The notes under the pieces were generated by a model. The model saw only the letters and a program-made list of their open reading frames with translations, ran no database searches and was not told the origin of the DNA. Made by a program: the position numbers and the translations under genes. Of a stretch of DNA of 64,000 nucleotides, positions 12,032 to 25,729 are shown piece after piece (position 1 is the stretch's first letter; every line of letters begins with the position of its first letter). The stretch comes from Arachis hypogaea (Eukaryota; Streptophyta; Magnoliopsida; Fabales; Fabaceae): contig NW_027255456.1 in assembly GCF_003086295.3 (NCBI RefSeq), positions 62,001 through 126,000 on the forward strand. Reading direction: 5' to 3'.

Positions 12032-15000
12032 CTTTAGGGTTTTTAGGGTTTTCAAGGGCTTTTTAGAGTCTTTATGATTTTTCTAGAGTTGTTAGGGTTT
12101 TCTAGGGTTTTGTAGAGCTATTAGGGTTTTTACCGTTTTCTAGGGTTTTTAGGTATTTTTTGGGTTTTTTAGGATTTATAGGGTTTTTCAGAGTTTTTAG
12201 GGTTTTTTAGGGTCTTCTAGGATTTTTAGACTTCTCTCTGGTTTATTCTAGGATTTTTATTGTTTTCTAGGATTTTTAGGATTTTCTAGGGTTTTTATGA
12301 TATTTTAGGGTTTTCTAGGATTTTCGAGGGTTTCTAGGATTTTCTAGGGCTTTTTAGGAGTTTTTAGGGTTTTTAGGGGTTTTTTGGGTTTTCTATGTTT
12401 TTTTACGTTTTTTAGGGTTTTCTACGATTTTCAGGGTTTATTACGATTTTCTAGGGTTTTTAGGGTTTTTTAGGCTTTTTAGGATTTTTTAGGGTTTTTT
12501 AGAGTTTTCTAGGGTTTTAGGAATTTTTTTAGGATTTTCTAGCGTTTTTAGGATTTTTTAGAATTTTCTAGGCCTTCTTTTTTATTTTTTAGGGCTTTTT
12601 GGTTTTCTAGGGTTGTTTTATGGCTTTTTGTGTTTTTTACAGTTTTTTGGTGTTTTTAGGATTTTCTACTATTTTTAGGGTTTTCTAGGGTTTTTTTTTC
12701 GGTTTTTAGGGTTTTGTAGGGTATTTTAGGGTTTTCTATGGTTTTTAGGATTTTTTAAGGCTTTCTAGAGGTTTTTTAGAATTTTCTTTGGTTTTTAGGG
12801 TTTTCTATGGTTTTTAGAATTTTTTAGGGTTTTCTAAGGTTTTTAGGATTTCGTAGGGTTTTTTGGATTTTTCTAGGGTTTTTTAGGTTTTTCTGAAGTT
12901 TTTAGGGTTTTTTTTTATTTTCTAGGGTTTTTAGGATTTTCTAGGGTTATCTACAATTTTTTAGGGTTTTCTAGGTTTTTTAGGGTTTTTAGGAGCTTTT
13001 TGAGTTTTTAGGATTTTTTAGTGTTTTTACTGTTTTTTAGGGTTTTCTTGGATTTTCTAGATTCTTTTGGGGTTTTTAGGGTTTTTATGGATTTTTAGGG
13101 TTTTTTAGGGTTTTAAGGGTTTTTAATAGATTTCTAGTAATTTTAGGGTTTTCTAGAATTTTTTAGAGTTTTCAGGTTTCTAGGATTTTTTAGGGATTTT
13201 TTATGGTTTTTTAGGGATTTTATGATTTTCTCGGATTTCTAGGATTTTTTAGGGTTTTGTAGGGTTTTATTTAGAGTTTTTTAAGGTTTTTAAGGATTTT
13301 TTAGGGTTTTATAGGGATTTTATTGTTTTTTAGGATTTTTTATGGTTTTTAGGGTATTTTGGATTTTCTAGGGTTTTTATGGTTTTTAGGTTTTTCTAGA
13401 ATTTTCTTATGGTTTTTAGGTTTTTTTTAGGGTTTTTACTGTTTTTAAGTGTTTTCTATGGTTTTTTTTAAGGTTTTTACGGTTTTTTTTATTTTTAGGG
13501 TTTTCTATGATTTTCTTAGAAAACCCTAAAAACCCTAAAACGGTAAAAAATCCTGGAAAACCCAAACAACACTAGAAAACCTTAAAAACCCTAAAAAACT
13601 CTAAAAACCCTTGCAAATCTTAAAAAATCCGAAAAATCCTAAAAAACCTTTAAAACCCTAAAAATCCTAGAAAATCCTAAAAAACCCTAAAAACCCTAAA
13701 AAACCCTAAAACACCCTAAATAACATAGAAAACCCTAGAAGTTCCTAAAATACCGTAAAAACTCTAGAAAACTTTAAAAACCCCTTAAAATCCTAGAAAA
13801 CCCTAAAAACCATAAAAATCTAAAAATCCTAGAAAACCCAAAAAAACTCCTCAAAAAATAAAAATCCTAAAAAGAAATAGAAAACCCTCAAAAACCCTAA
13901 AAAAGAATAGAAAACCCTAAAAAAACGAAAAATCCCTAGACAATCTGAAAAAAGCTTGAACACCCTAAAAAACCCTAAAAAATCATAAAGGACCCCAAAA
14001 AATCCTAGAAAACCCAAAAAATCCCTAAAAACCGTAGAGAATCCTAAGAAACCCTAAAAAAAACTAAAAAACCCTAGAAAATCGTAAAAAATCCTAGAAA
14101 ACCCTAAAAACTCTAGAAAATCATAAAAAAATCCTAGAAAACCATAAAAACCCCAAAAACTCTAGAAAACCCTAAAAAATCATAAGAACCATAAAAAAAC
14201 CCTAGAAAACCCTAAAGAACACCGAAAATCCAAAAAAAAAACAAGAAAACCCTAGGAAACCCAAAAAGATACTAAAAATCCTATAAAACCCTATGAAACC
14301 CTAAAATCCTAGAAAACCAAAGAAAACTTTAAAAACTCTAGAAAACCATAGAAACCCTAAAAGGCCCTAGAAAACCTAGAAACCCTAAAAATTCCTAAAC
14401 TTTAGGGTTTTTAGGGTTTTCAAGGGCTTTTTAGAGTCTTTATGAATTTTCTAGAGTTGTTAGGGTTTTCTAGGGTTTTGTAGAGCTATTAGGGTTTTTA
14501 CCATTTTCTCGGGTTTTAGGTATTTTTTGGGTTTTCTAGGATTTCTAGGGTTTTTCAGAGTTTTTAGGGTTTTTTAGGGTCTTCTAGGATTTTTAGACTT
14601 CTCTATGGTTTATTCTAGGATTTTTATTGTTTTCTAGGATTTTAAGGATTTTCTAGGGTTTTTATGGTATTTTAGGGTTTTATTGGGATTTTATTATTTT
14701 TTACGATTTTCAATGGTTTTTAGGGTATTTTGGATTTTCTAGGGTTTTTATGGTTTTTAGGTTTTTCTAGAATTTTCTTATGGTTTTTAGGTTTTTTTTA
14801 GGGTTTTTACTGTTTTTAAGTGTTTTCTATGGTTTTTTTTAAGGTTTTTACGGTTTTTTATGATTTTTAGGGTTTTCTATGATTTTCTTAGAAAACCCTA
14901 AAAACCCTAAAACGGTAAAAAATCCTAGAAAACCCTAAAAATACTAGAAAACGTTAAAAACCCTAAAAAACTCTAAAAACCCTTGCAAATCTTAAAAAAT

Positions 15001-15845
15001 CCGAAAAATCCTAGAAAACCTTTAAAACCTTAAAAATCTTAGAAAATCCTAAAAAACCCTAAAAACCCTAAAAAACCCTAAAACACCCTAAATAACATAG
15101 AAAACCCTAGAAGTTCCTAAAATACCATAAAAACTCTAGAAAACTTTAAAAACCCCTTCAAATCCTAGAAAACCCTAAAAAACCCTAAAACCACTAGAAA
15201 ATCCTAGAAACCCTTAGAAAACTAAAAAAAACCCGAAAACCCAAGAAAACCCTAAAAACCATAAAAATCTAAAAATCCTAGAAAACCCAAAAAAACTCCT
15301 CAAAAAATAAAAAGCCTAAAAAGGAATAGAAAACCCTCAAAAACCCTAAAAAGAATAGAAAACCCTAAAAAAACGAAAAATCCCTAGACAATCCAAAAAA
15401 AGTTTGAACATCCTAAAAAACCCTAAAAAATCATAAAGGACCCCAAAAAATCCTAGAAAACCCAAAAAATCCCTAAAAACTGTAGAGAATCCTAAGAAAC
15501 CCTAAAAAAAACTAAAAAACCCTAGAAAACCGTAAAAAATCCTAGAAAACCCTAAAAACCCTAGAAAATCATAAAAAAATCCTAGAAAACCATAAAAACC
15601 CCAAAAACTCTAGAAAACCCTAAAAAATCATAAGAAACCATAAAAAACCTAGAAAACCCTAAAAAACGCTGAAAACCAAAAAAAACCCATGAAAATCCTA
15701 GGAAACCCTAAAAGATACTAAAAATCCTATAAAACCCTAAGAAACCCTAAAATCCTAGAAAACCAAAGAAAACTTTAAAAACTCTAGAAAACCATAGAAA
15801 CCCTAAAAGGCCCTAGAAAACCTAGAAACCCTAAAAATTCCTAAA
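12032..15845. repeat. Telomere-like higher-order repeat, copy 4 (~3.8 kb)
   Basis: Blocks are long T 12032-13517, A1 13518-14399, short T 14400-14889, A2 14890-15845. A1 is about 75 bp shorter than in the other copies because of an internal deletion near 13800, where CCCTAAAAACCATAAAAATC joins sequences normally further apart. This is the last copy with the complete long-T/A1/short-T/A2 order. Confidence 0.9.
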
Positions 15846-18363
15846 CTTTAGGGTTTTCAGGGTTTTCAAGGGCTTTTTAGAGTCTTTATGATTTTTCTAG
15901 AGTTGTTCGGGTTTTCTAGGGTTTTGTAGAGCTATTAGGATTTTTACCGTTTTCTAGGGTTTTTAGGTATTTTTTTGGTTCTCTAGGATTTATAGGGTTT
16001 TTCAGAGTTTTTAGGGTTTTTTAGGGTCTTCTAGGATTTTTAGACTTCTCTATGGTTTATTCTAGGATTTTTATTGTTTTCTAGGATTTTTAGGATTTTC
16101 TAGGGTTTTTATGATATTTTAGGGTTTTCTAGGATTTTTGAGGATTTCTAAGATTTTCTAGGGATTTTTAGGAGTTTTTATGGTTTTTAGGGGTTTTTTG
16201 GGTTTTCTATGATTTTTTACGTTTTTTAGGGTTTTCTACGATTTTCAGGGTTTATTACGGTTTTCTAGGGTTTTTAGGGTTTTTTAGGCTTTTTAGGATT
16301 TTTTTAGGGTTTTAGGGTTTTTTAGAGTTTTCTAGGGTTTTTAGGAAATTTTTTTAGGATTTTCTAGGGTTTTTAGGATTTTTTAGGATTTTCTAGGCCT
16401 TTTTTTTATTTTTTAGGGTTTTTTGGTTTTCTAAGGTTTTTTTAGGGCTTTTTGTGTTTTTTACGATTTTTTGGTGTTTTTAGGATTTTCTACTGTTTTT
16501 AGGGTTCTCTAGGGGTTTTTTCCAGTTTTTAGGATTTTGTAGGGTATTTTAGGGTTTTCTATGGTTTTTAGGATTTTTTAAGGCTTTCTAGAGGTTTTTT
16601 AGAATTTTCTTTGGTTTTTAGGGTTTTCTAGGGTTTTTAGAATTTTTTAGGGTTTTCTAGGGTTTTTAGGATTTTGTAGGGTTTTTTGGATTTTTCTAGG
16701 ATTTTTTAGGTTTTTTTGAGGTTTTTAGGGTTTTTTTATTTTCTAGAGTTTTTAGGATTTTCTAGGGTTATCTATGGTTTTTTAGGGTTTTCTAGGGTTT
16801 TTTTGGTTTTTTTGAGGTTTTTAGGGTTTTTTTTATTTTCTAGGGTTTTTTGGATTTTCTAGGGTTATCTACGGTTTTTTAGGGTTTTCTAGGATTTTTA
16901 GGGTTTTTAGGAGCTTTTTGAGTTTTTAGGATTTTTTAGTATTTTTACTGTTTTTTAGGGTTTTCTTGGATTTTCTAGATTCTTTTGGGGTTTTTAGGGT
17001 TTTTAGGGTTTTTTAGGGTTTTCTAGGGTTTTAAGGGTTTTTTATAGATTTCTAGTATTTTTAGGGTTTTCTAGAATTTTTTAGAGTTTTCAGGTTTCTA
17101 GGATTTTTTAGGGATTTTTTATGGTTTTTTAGGGATTTTATGATTTTCTCGGATTTCTAGGATTTTTTAGGGTTTTGTAGGGTTTTTTTAGGGTTTTTTA
17201 AGGTTTTTGAGGATTTTTTAGGGTTTTATTGGGATTTTATTGTTTTTTAGGATTTTCTATGGTTTTTAGGGTATTTTGGATTTTCTAGGGTTTTTATGGT
17301 TTTTAGATTTTTCTAGAATTTTCTTATGGTTTTTAGGTTTTTTTTAGGGTTTTTACTGTTTTTAAGTGTTTTCTATGGTTTTTTTTAAGGTTTTTTACGG
17401 TTTTTTTTATTTTTAGGGTTTTCTATGATTTTCTTAGAAAAACCCTAAAACGGTAAAAAATCCTAGAAAACCCTAAAAATACTAGAAAACCTTAAAAACC
17501 CTAAAAAACTCTAAAAACCCTTGCAAATCTTAAAAAATCCGAAAAAACCTAAAAAACCTTTAAAACCCTAAAAATCCTAGAAAATCCTAAAAAACCCTAA
17601 AAACCCTAAAAAATCCTAAAACACCCTAAATAACATAGAAAACCCTAGAAGTTCCTAAAATACCGTAAAAACTCTAGAAAACTTTAAAAACCCCTTAAAA
17701 TCCTAGAAAACCCTAAAAAACCCTAAAACCACTAGAAAATCCTAAAAACTCTTAGAAAACTCAAAAAAATCCCGAAAACCCAAGAAAACCCTAAAAACCA
17801 TAAAAATCTAAAAATCCTAGAAAACCCAAAAAAACTCCTCAAAAAATAAAAATCCTAAAAAGGAATAGAAAACCCTCAACAACCCTAAAAAAGAATAGAA
17901 AACCCTAAAAAAACGAAAATTCCCTAGACAATCCGGAAAAAGCTTGAACACCCTAAAAAACCCTAAAAAATCATAAAGGACCCCAAAAAATCCCTAAAAA
18001 CCGTAGAGAATCCTAAGAAACCCTAAAAAAACTAAAAAACCCTAGAAAATCGTAAAAAACCCTAGAAAACCCTAAAAACCCTAGAGATCATAAAAAATCC
18101 TAGAAAACCATAAAAACCCCAAAAACTCTAGAAAACCCTAAAAATCATAAGAACCATAAAAAAACCCTAGAAAACCCTAAAAAAACTGAAAACCCAAAAA
18201 AAAAACAAGAAAACCCTAGGAAACCCTAAAAGATACTAAAAATCCTATAAAACCCTAAGAAACCCTAAAATCCTAGAAAACCAAAGAAAACTTTAAAAAC
18301 TCTAGAAAACCATAGAAACCCTAAAATGCCCTAGAAAACCTAGAAACCCTAAAAATTCCTAAA
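15846..18363. repeat. Telomere-like repeat unit, long-T + A only
   Basis: Long T block 15846-17435 followed by an A block 17436-18363, with no short-T/A2 half. The T block is about 100 bp longer than usual because a stretch with GAGGTTTTTAGGG and GGTTATCTA is duplicated around 16720-16880. The next unit is a close relative, so the two form a separate 2.4-2.5 kb tandem subfamily. Confidence 0.88.
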
Positions 18364-20791
18364 CTTTAGGGTTTTTAGGGTTTTCAAGGGCTTTTTAGAG
18401 TCTTTATGATTTTTCTAGAGTTGTTCGGGTTTTCTAGGGTTTTGTAGAGCTATTAGGGTTTTTACCATTTTCTAGGGTTTTTAGGTATTTTTTTGGTTCT
18501 CTAAGATTTATAGGGTTTTTCAGAGTTTTTAGGGTTTTTTAGGGTCTTCTAGGATTTTTAGACTTCTCTATGGTTTATTCTAGGATTTTTATTGTTTTCT
18601 AGGATTTTTAGGATTTTCTAGGGTTTTTATGATATTTTAGTGTTTTCTAGGATTTTTGAGGGTTTCTAAGATTTTCTAGGAATTTTAGGAGTTTTTATGG
18701 TTTTTAGGGGTTTTTTGGGTTTTCTATGATTTTTTACGTTTTTTAGGGTTTTCTACGATTTTCAGGGTTTATTACGGTTTTCTAGGGTTTTTAGGGTTTT
18801 TTAGGCTTTTTAGGATTTTTTTTTAGGGTTTTAGGGTTTTTTAGAGTTTTCTAGGGTTTTTAGGAAATTTTTTTAGGATTTTCTAGGGTTTTTAGGATTT
18901 TTTAGGATTTTCTAGGCCTTTTTTTTATTTTTTAGGGTTTTTTGGTTTTCTAAGGTTTTTTAGGGCTTTTTGTGTTTTTTACGATTTTTTGGTGTTTTTA
19001 GGATTTTCTACTGTTTTTAGGGTTTTCTAGGGTTTTTTTCCAGTTTTTAGGATTTTGTAGGGTATTTTAGGGTTTTCTATGGTTTTTAGGATTTTTTAAG
19101 GCTTTCTAGAGGTTTTTTAGAATTTTCTTTGGTTTTTAGGGTTTTCTAGGGTTTTTAGAATTTTTTAGGGTTTTCTAGGGTTTTTAGGATTTTGTAGGGT
19201 TTTTTGGATTTTTCTAGGGTTTTTTAGGTTTTTTTGAGGTTTTTAGGGTTTTTTATTTTCTAGGGTTTTTTGGATTTTCTAGGGTTATCTACGGTTTTTT
19301 AGGGTTTTCTAGGATTTTTAGGGTTTTTAGGAGCTTTTTGAGTTTTTAGGATTTTTAGTATTTTTACTGTTTTTTAGGGTTTTCTTGGATTTTCTAGATT
19401 CTTTTGGGGTTTTTAGGGTTTTTAGGGTTTTTTAGGGTTTTCTAGGGTTTTAAGGGTTTTTTATAGATTTCTAGTATTTTTAGGGTTTTCTAGAATTTTT
19501 TAGAGTTTTCAGGTTTCTAGGATTTTTTAGGGATTTTTTATGGTTTTTTAGGGATTTTATGATTTTCTCGGATTTCTAGGATTTTTTAGGGTTTTGTAGG
19601 GTTTTTTTAGGGTTTTTTAAGGTTTTTGAGGATTTTTTAGGGTTTTATTGGGATTTTATTGTTTTTTAGGATTTTCTATGGTTTTTAGGGTATTTTGGAT
19701 TTTCTAGGGTTTTTATGGTTTTTAGGTTTTTCTAGAATTTTCTTATGGTTTTTAGGTTTTTTTTAGGGTTTTTACTGTTTTTATGTGTTTTCTATGGTTT
19801 TTTTTAAGGTTTTTTACGGTTTTTTTTTATTTTTAGGGTTTTCTATGATTTTCTAAGAAAACCCTAAAAACCCTAAAACGGTAAAAAATCCTAGAAAACC
19901 CTAAAAACACTAGAAAACCTTAAAAACCCTAAAAAACTCTAAAAACCCTTGCAAATCTTAAAAAATCCGAAAAAACCTAAAAAACCTTTAAAACCCTAAA
20001 AATCCTAGAAAATCCTAAAAAACCCTAAAAACCCTAAAAAACCCTAAAACACCCTAAATAACATAGAAAACCCTAGAAGTTCCTAAAATACCGTAAAAAC
20101 TCTAGAAAACTTTAAAAACCCCTTAAAATCCTAGAAAACCCTAAAAAACCCTAAAACCACTAGAAAATCCTAAAAACTCTTAGAAAACTCAAAAAAATCC
20201 CGAAAACCCAAGAAAACCCTAAAAACCATAAAAATCTAAAAATCCTAGAAAACCCAAAAAAACTCCTCAAAAAATAAAAATCCTAAAAAGGAATAGAAAA
20301 CCCTCAACAACCCTAAAAAAGAATAGAAAACCCTAAAAAAACGAAAAATCCCTACACAATCCGGAAAAAGCTTGAACACCCTAAAAAACCCTAAAAAATC
20401 ATAAAGGACCCCAAAAAATCCCTAAAAATCGTATAGAATCCTAAGAAACCCTAAAAAAACTAAAAAACCCTAGAAAATCGTAAAAAATCCTAGAAAACCC
20501 TAAAAACCCTAGAGATCATAAAAAATCCTAGAAAACCATAAAAACCCCAAAAACTCTAGAAAACCCTAAAAAATCATAAGAACCATAAAAAACCCTAGAA
20601 AACCCTAAAAAAACTGAAAACCCAAAAAAAAAACAAGAAAACCCTAGGAAACCCTAAAAGATACTAAAAATCCTATAAAACCCTAAGAAACCCTAAAATC
20701 CTAGAAAACCAAAGAAAACTTTAAAAACTCTAGAAAACCATAGAAACCCTAAAATGCCCTAGAAAACCTAGAAACCCTAAAAATTCCTAAA
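18364..20791. repeat. Telomere-like repeat unit, long-T + A only
   Basis: T block 18364-19854 and A block 19855-20791. It shares private variants with the preceding unit (AGTTGTTCGGG, TTTTTTTGGTTCTCT, CCTCAACAACCC), showing that these two units were amplified together. Confidence 0.88.
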
Positions 20792-22828
20792 CTTTAGGGC
20801 TTTTAGGGTTTTCAAGGGCTTTTTAGAGTCTTTATGATTTTTCTAGAGTTGTTCGGGTTTTCTAGGGTTTTGTAGAGCTATTAGGGTTTTTACCATTTTC
20901 TAGGGTTTTTAGGTATTTTTTTGGTTCTCTAGGATTTATAGGGTTTTTCAGAGTTTTTAGGGTTTTTTAGGGTCTTCTAGGATTTTTAGACTTCTCTATG
21001 GTTTATTATAGGATTTTTATTGTTTTCTAGGATTTTTAGGATTTTCTAGGGTTTTTATGATATTTTAGGGTTTTCTAGGATTTTTGAGGGTTTCTAAGAT
21101 TTTCAAGGGATTTTTAGGAGTTTTTATGGTTTTTAGGGGTTTTTTGGGTTTTCTATGATTTTTTACGTTTTTTAGGGTTTTCTACGATTTTCAGGGTTTA
21201 TTACGGTTTTCTAGGGTTTTTAGGGTTTTTTAGGCTTTTTAGGATTTTTTTTAGGGTTTTAGGGTTTTTTAGAGTTTTCTAGGGTTTTTAGGAAATTTTC
21301 TAGTATTTTTAGGGTTTTCTAGAATTTTTTAGAGTTTTCAGGTTTCTAGGATTTTTTAGGGATTTTTTATGGTTTTTTAGGGATTTTATGATTTTCTCGG
21401 ATTTCTAGGATTTTTTAGGGTTTTGTAGGGTTTTTTTAGGGTTTTTTAAGGTTTTTGAGGATTTTTTAGGGTTTTATTGGGATTTTATTGTTTTTTAGGA
21501 TTTTCTATGGTTTTTAGGGTATTTTATGGATTTTTAGGGTTTTTTAGGGTTTTCTAGGGTTTTAAGGGTTTTTTATAGATTTCTAGTATTTTTAGGGTTT
21601 TCTAGAATTTTTTAGAGTTTTCAGGTTTCTAGGATTTTTTAGGAATTTTTTATGGTTTTTTAGGGATTTTATGATTTTCTCGGATTTCTAGGATTTTTTA
21701 GGGTTTTGTAGGGTTTTTTAGGGTTTTTTAAGGTTTTTGAGGATTTTTTAGGGTTTTATTGGGATTTTATTGTTTTTTAGGATTTTCTATGGTTTTTAGG
21801 GTATTTTGGATTTTCTAGGGTTTTTATGGTTTTTCTAGAATTTTATTATGGTTTTTAGGTTTTTTTTAGGGTTTTTACTGTTTTTAAGTGTTTTCTATGG
21901 TTTTTTTTAAGGTTTTTTACGGTTTTTTTTATTTTTAGGGTTTTCTATGATTTTCTTAGAAAACCCTAAAAACCCTAAAACGGTAAAAAATCCTAGAAAA
22001 CCCTAAAAACCCTAGAAAACCTTAAAACCCTAAAAAACCCTAAAAACCCTAAAAAACCCTAAAACACCCTAAATAACATAGAAAACCCTAGAAGTTCCTA
22101 AAATACCGTAAAAACTCTAGAAAACTTTAAAAACCCCTTAAAATCCTAGAAAACCCTAAAAAACCCTAAAACCACTAGAAAATCCTAAAAACCCTTAGAA
22201 AACTAAAAAAAAAACCCGAAAACCCAAGAAAACCCTAAAAACCATAAAAATCTAAAAATCCTAGAAAACCCAAAAAAACTCCTCAAAAAATAAAAAGCCT
22301 AAAAAGGATTAGAAAACCCTCAAAAACCCTAAAAAAGAATAGAAAACCCTAAAAAAACGAAAAATCCCTAGACAATCCGAAAAAAGCTTGAACACCCTAA
22401 AAAACCCTAAAAATCATAAAGGACCCCAAAAAATCCTAGAAAACCCAAAAAATCCCTAAAAACCGTAGAGAATCCTAAGAAAACCTAAAAAAACTAAAAA
22501 ACCCTAGAAAATCGTAAAAAATCCTAGAAAACCCTAAAAACCCTAGAAATCATAAAAAATCCTAGAAAACCATAAAAACCCCTAAAACTCTAGAAAACCC
22601 TAAAAAATCAAAAGAACCATAAAAAAACCCTAGAAAACCCTAAAAAACACTGAAAACCCAAAAAAAAAAACAAGAAAACCCTAGGAAACCCTAAAAGATA
22701 CTAAAAATCCTATAAAACCCTAAGAAACCCTAAAATCCTAGAAAACCAAAGAAAACTTTAAAAACTCTAGAAAACCATAGAAACCCTAAAAGGCCCTAGA
22801 AAACCTAGAAATCCTAAAAATTCCTAAA
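20792..22828. repeat. Telomere-like repeat unit with rearranged T block
   Basis: The T block (20792-21957) is chimeric. The normal order runs to about 21295, then jumps to sequence that normally lies about 550 bp further on (TAGTATTTTTAGGG). A segment ending ATGATTTTCTCGGATTTC then occurs twice (near 21385 and 21675), with an unusual join near 21525. The A block 21958-22828 is also shortened close to its start. Confidence 0.85.
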
Positions 22829-24291
22829 CTTTAGGGTTTTTAGGGTTTTCAAGGGCTTTTTAGAGTCTTTATGATTTTTCTAGAGTTGTTAGGGTTTTCT
22901 AGGGTTTTGTAGAGCTATTAGGGTTTTTACCGTTTTCTAGGGTCTTTAGGTATTTTTTGGGTTTTCTAGGATTTCTAGGGTTTTTCAGAGTTTTTAGGGT
23001 TTTTTAGGGTCTTCTAGGATTTTTAGACTTCTCTATGGTTTATTCTAGGATTTTTATTGTTTTCTAGAATTTTTAGGATTTTGTAGGGTTTTTATGGTAT
23101 TTTAGGGTTTTATTGGGATTTTATTGTTTTTTAGGATTTTCTATGGTTTTTAGGGTATTTTGGATTTTCTATGGTTTTTAGGGTATTTTGGATTTTCTAG
23201 GGTTTTTATGGTTTTTAGGTTTTTCTAGAATTTTCTTATGGTTTTTAGGTTTTTTTTAGGGTTTTTACTGTTTTTAAGTGTTTTCTACGGTTTTTTTAAG
23301 GTTTTTTACGGTTTTTTTTATTTTTAGGGTTTTCTATGATTTTCTTAGAAAACCCTAAAAACCCTAAAACGGTAAAAATTCCTAGAAAACCCTAAAAACA
23401 CTAGAAAACCTTAAAAACCCTAAAAAACTCTAAAAACCCTTGCAAATCTTAAAAAATCCGAAAAATCCTAAAAAACCTTTAAAACCCTAAAAATCCTAGA
23501 AAATCCTAAAAAATTCTAAAAACCCTAAAACACCCTAAATAACATAGAAAACCCTAGAAGTTCCTAAAATACCGTAAAAACTCTAGAAAACTTTAAAAAC
23601 CCCTTAAAATCCTAGAAAACCCTAAAAAACCCTAAAACCACTAGAAAATCCTAAAAACCCTTAGAAAACTCAAAAAAAAAACGAAAACCCAAGAAAACCC
23701 TAAAAACCATAAAAATCTAAAAATCCTAGAAAACCCAAAAAAACTCCTCACAAAATAAAAAGCCTAAAAAGGATTAGAAAACCCTCAAAAACCCTAAAAA
23801 AGAATAGAAAACCCTAAAAAAACAAAAAATCCCTAGACAATCCGAAAAAAGCTTGAACACCCTAAAAAACCCTAAAAAATCATAAAGGACCCCAAAAAAT
23901 CCTAGAAAACCCAAAAAATCCCTAAAAACCGTAGAGAATCCTAAGAAACCCTAAAAAAAACTAAAAAACCCTAGAAAATCGTAAAAAATCCTAGAAAACC
24001 CTAAAAACCCTAGAAATCATAAAAAATCCTAGAAAACCATAAAAACCCAAAAACTCTAGAAAACCCTAAAAAATCATAAGAACCATAAAAAAACTCTAGA
24101 AAACCCTAAAAAACACTGAAAACCCAAAAAAAACAAGAAAACCCTAGGAAACCCTAAAAGATACTAAAAATCCTATAAAACCCTAAGAAACCCTAAAATC
24201 CTAGAAAACCAAAGAAAACTTTAAAAACTCTAGAAAACCATAGAAACCCTAAAAGGCCCTAGAAAACCTAGAAATCCTAAAAATTCCTAAA
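22829..24291. repeat. Telomere-like repeat unit, short-T + A
   Basis: Short T block 22829-23346 and A block 23347-24291. The T block carries a small tandem duplication of about 31 bp (GGTTTTTAGGGTATTTTGGA repeated around 23140-23200). With the next unit this gives two short-T units in a row, unlike the alternating order of copies 1-4. Confidence 0.88.
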
Positions 24292-25729
24292 CTTTAGGGT
24301 TTTTAGGGTTTTCAAGGGCTTTTTAGAGTCTTTATGATTTTTCTAGAGTTGTTAGGGTTTTCTAGGGTTTTGTAGAGCTATTAGGGTTTTTACCGTGTTC
24401 TAGGGTCTTTAGGTATTTTTTGGGTTTTCTAAGATTTCTAGGGTTTTTCAGAGTTTTTAGGGTTTTTTAGGGTCTTCTAGGATTTTAGACTTCTCTATGG
24501 TTTATTCTAGGATTTTTATTGTTTTCTAGAATTTTTAGGATTTTGTAGGGTTTTTATGGTATTTTAGGGTTTTATTGGGATTTTATTGTTTTTTAGGATT
24601 TTCTATGGTTTTTAGGGTATTTTGGATTTTCTAGGGTTTTTATGGTTTTTAGGTTTTTCTAGAATTTTCTTATGGTTTTTAGGTTTTTTTTAGGGTTTTT
24701 ACTGTTTTTAAGTGTTTTCTACGATTTTTTTAAGGTTTTTTACGGTTTTTTATGATTTTTAGGGTTTTCTATGATTTTTTAGAAAACCCTAAAAACCCTA
24801 AAACGGTAAAAAATCCTAGAAAACTCTAAAAACACTAGAAAACCTTAAAAACGCTAAAAAACTCTAAAAACCCTTGCAAATCTTAAAAAATCCGAAAAAT
24901 CCTAAAAAACCTTTAAAACCCTAAAAATCCTAGAAAATCCTAAAAACCCTAAAAAACATTAAAACACCCTAAATAACATAGAAAACCCTAGAAGTTCCAG
25001 AAATACCGTAAAAACCCTAGAAAACTTTAAAAACCCCTTAAAATCCTAGAAAACCCTAAAAAACCTTAAAAACACTAGAAAATCCTAAAAACCCTTAGAA
25101 AACCTAAAAAAACCCGAAAACCCAAGAAAACCCTAAAAACCATAAAAATCTAAAAATCCTAGAAAACCCAAAAAACCTCCTAAAAAATTAAAAACCGTAA
25201 AAAGGAATAGAAAACCCTCAAAATCCCTAAAAAAGAATAGAAAACCCTAAAAAATCGAAAAATCCCTAGACAATCCGAAAAAACCTTGAACACCCTAAAA
25301 AACCCTAAAAAATTATAAAGGACCTCAAAATATCCTAGAAAACCCAAAAAATCCCTAAAAACCGTAGAGAATCCTAAGAAACCCTAAAAAAAACTAAAAA
25401 ACCCTAGAAAACCGTAAAAAATCCTAGAAAACCCTAAAAACCCTAGAAAATCATAAAAAATCCTAGAAAACCCATAAAAACCCCAAAAACTCTAGAAAAC
25501 TCTAAAAAATCATAAGAACTATAAAAAAACCCTAGAAAACCCTAAAAAACGCTGAAAACCCAAAAAAAACCCATGAAAACCCTAGGAAACCCTAAAAGAT
25601 ACTAAAAATCCTATGAAACCCTAAGAAACCCTAAAATCCTAGAAAACCAAAGAAAACTTTAAAAACTCTAGAAAACCATAGAAACCCTAAAACGCCCTAG
25701 AAAACCTAGAAACCCTAAAAATTTCTAAA
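24292..25729. repeat. Telomere-like repeat unit, short-T + A
   Basis: Short T block 24292-24780 and A block 24781-25729. It shares the variant GGGTCTTTAGG near its start with the preceding unit, indicating a local tandem duplication of a short-T unit. Confidence 0.88.
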
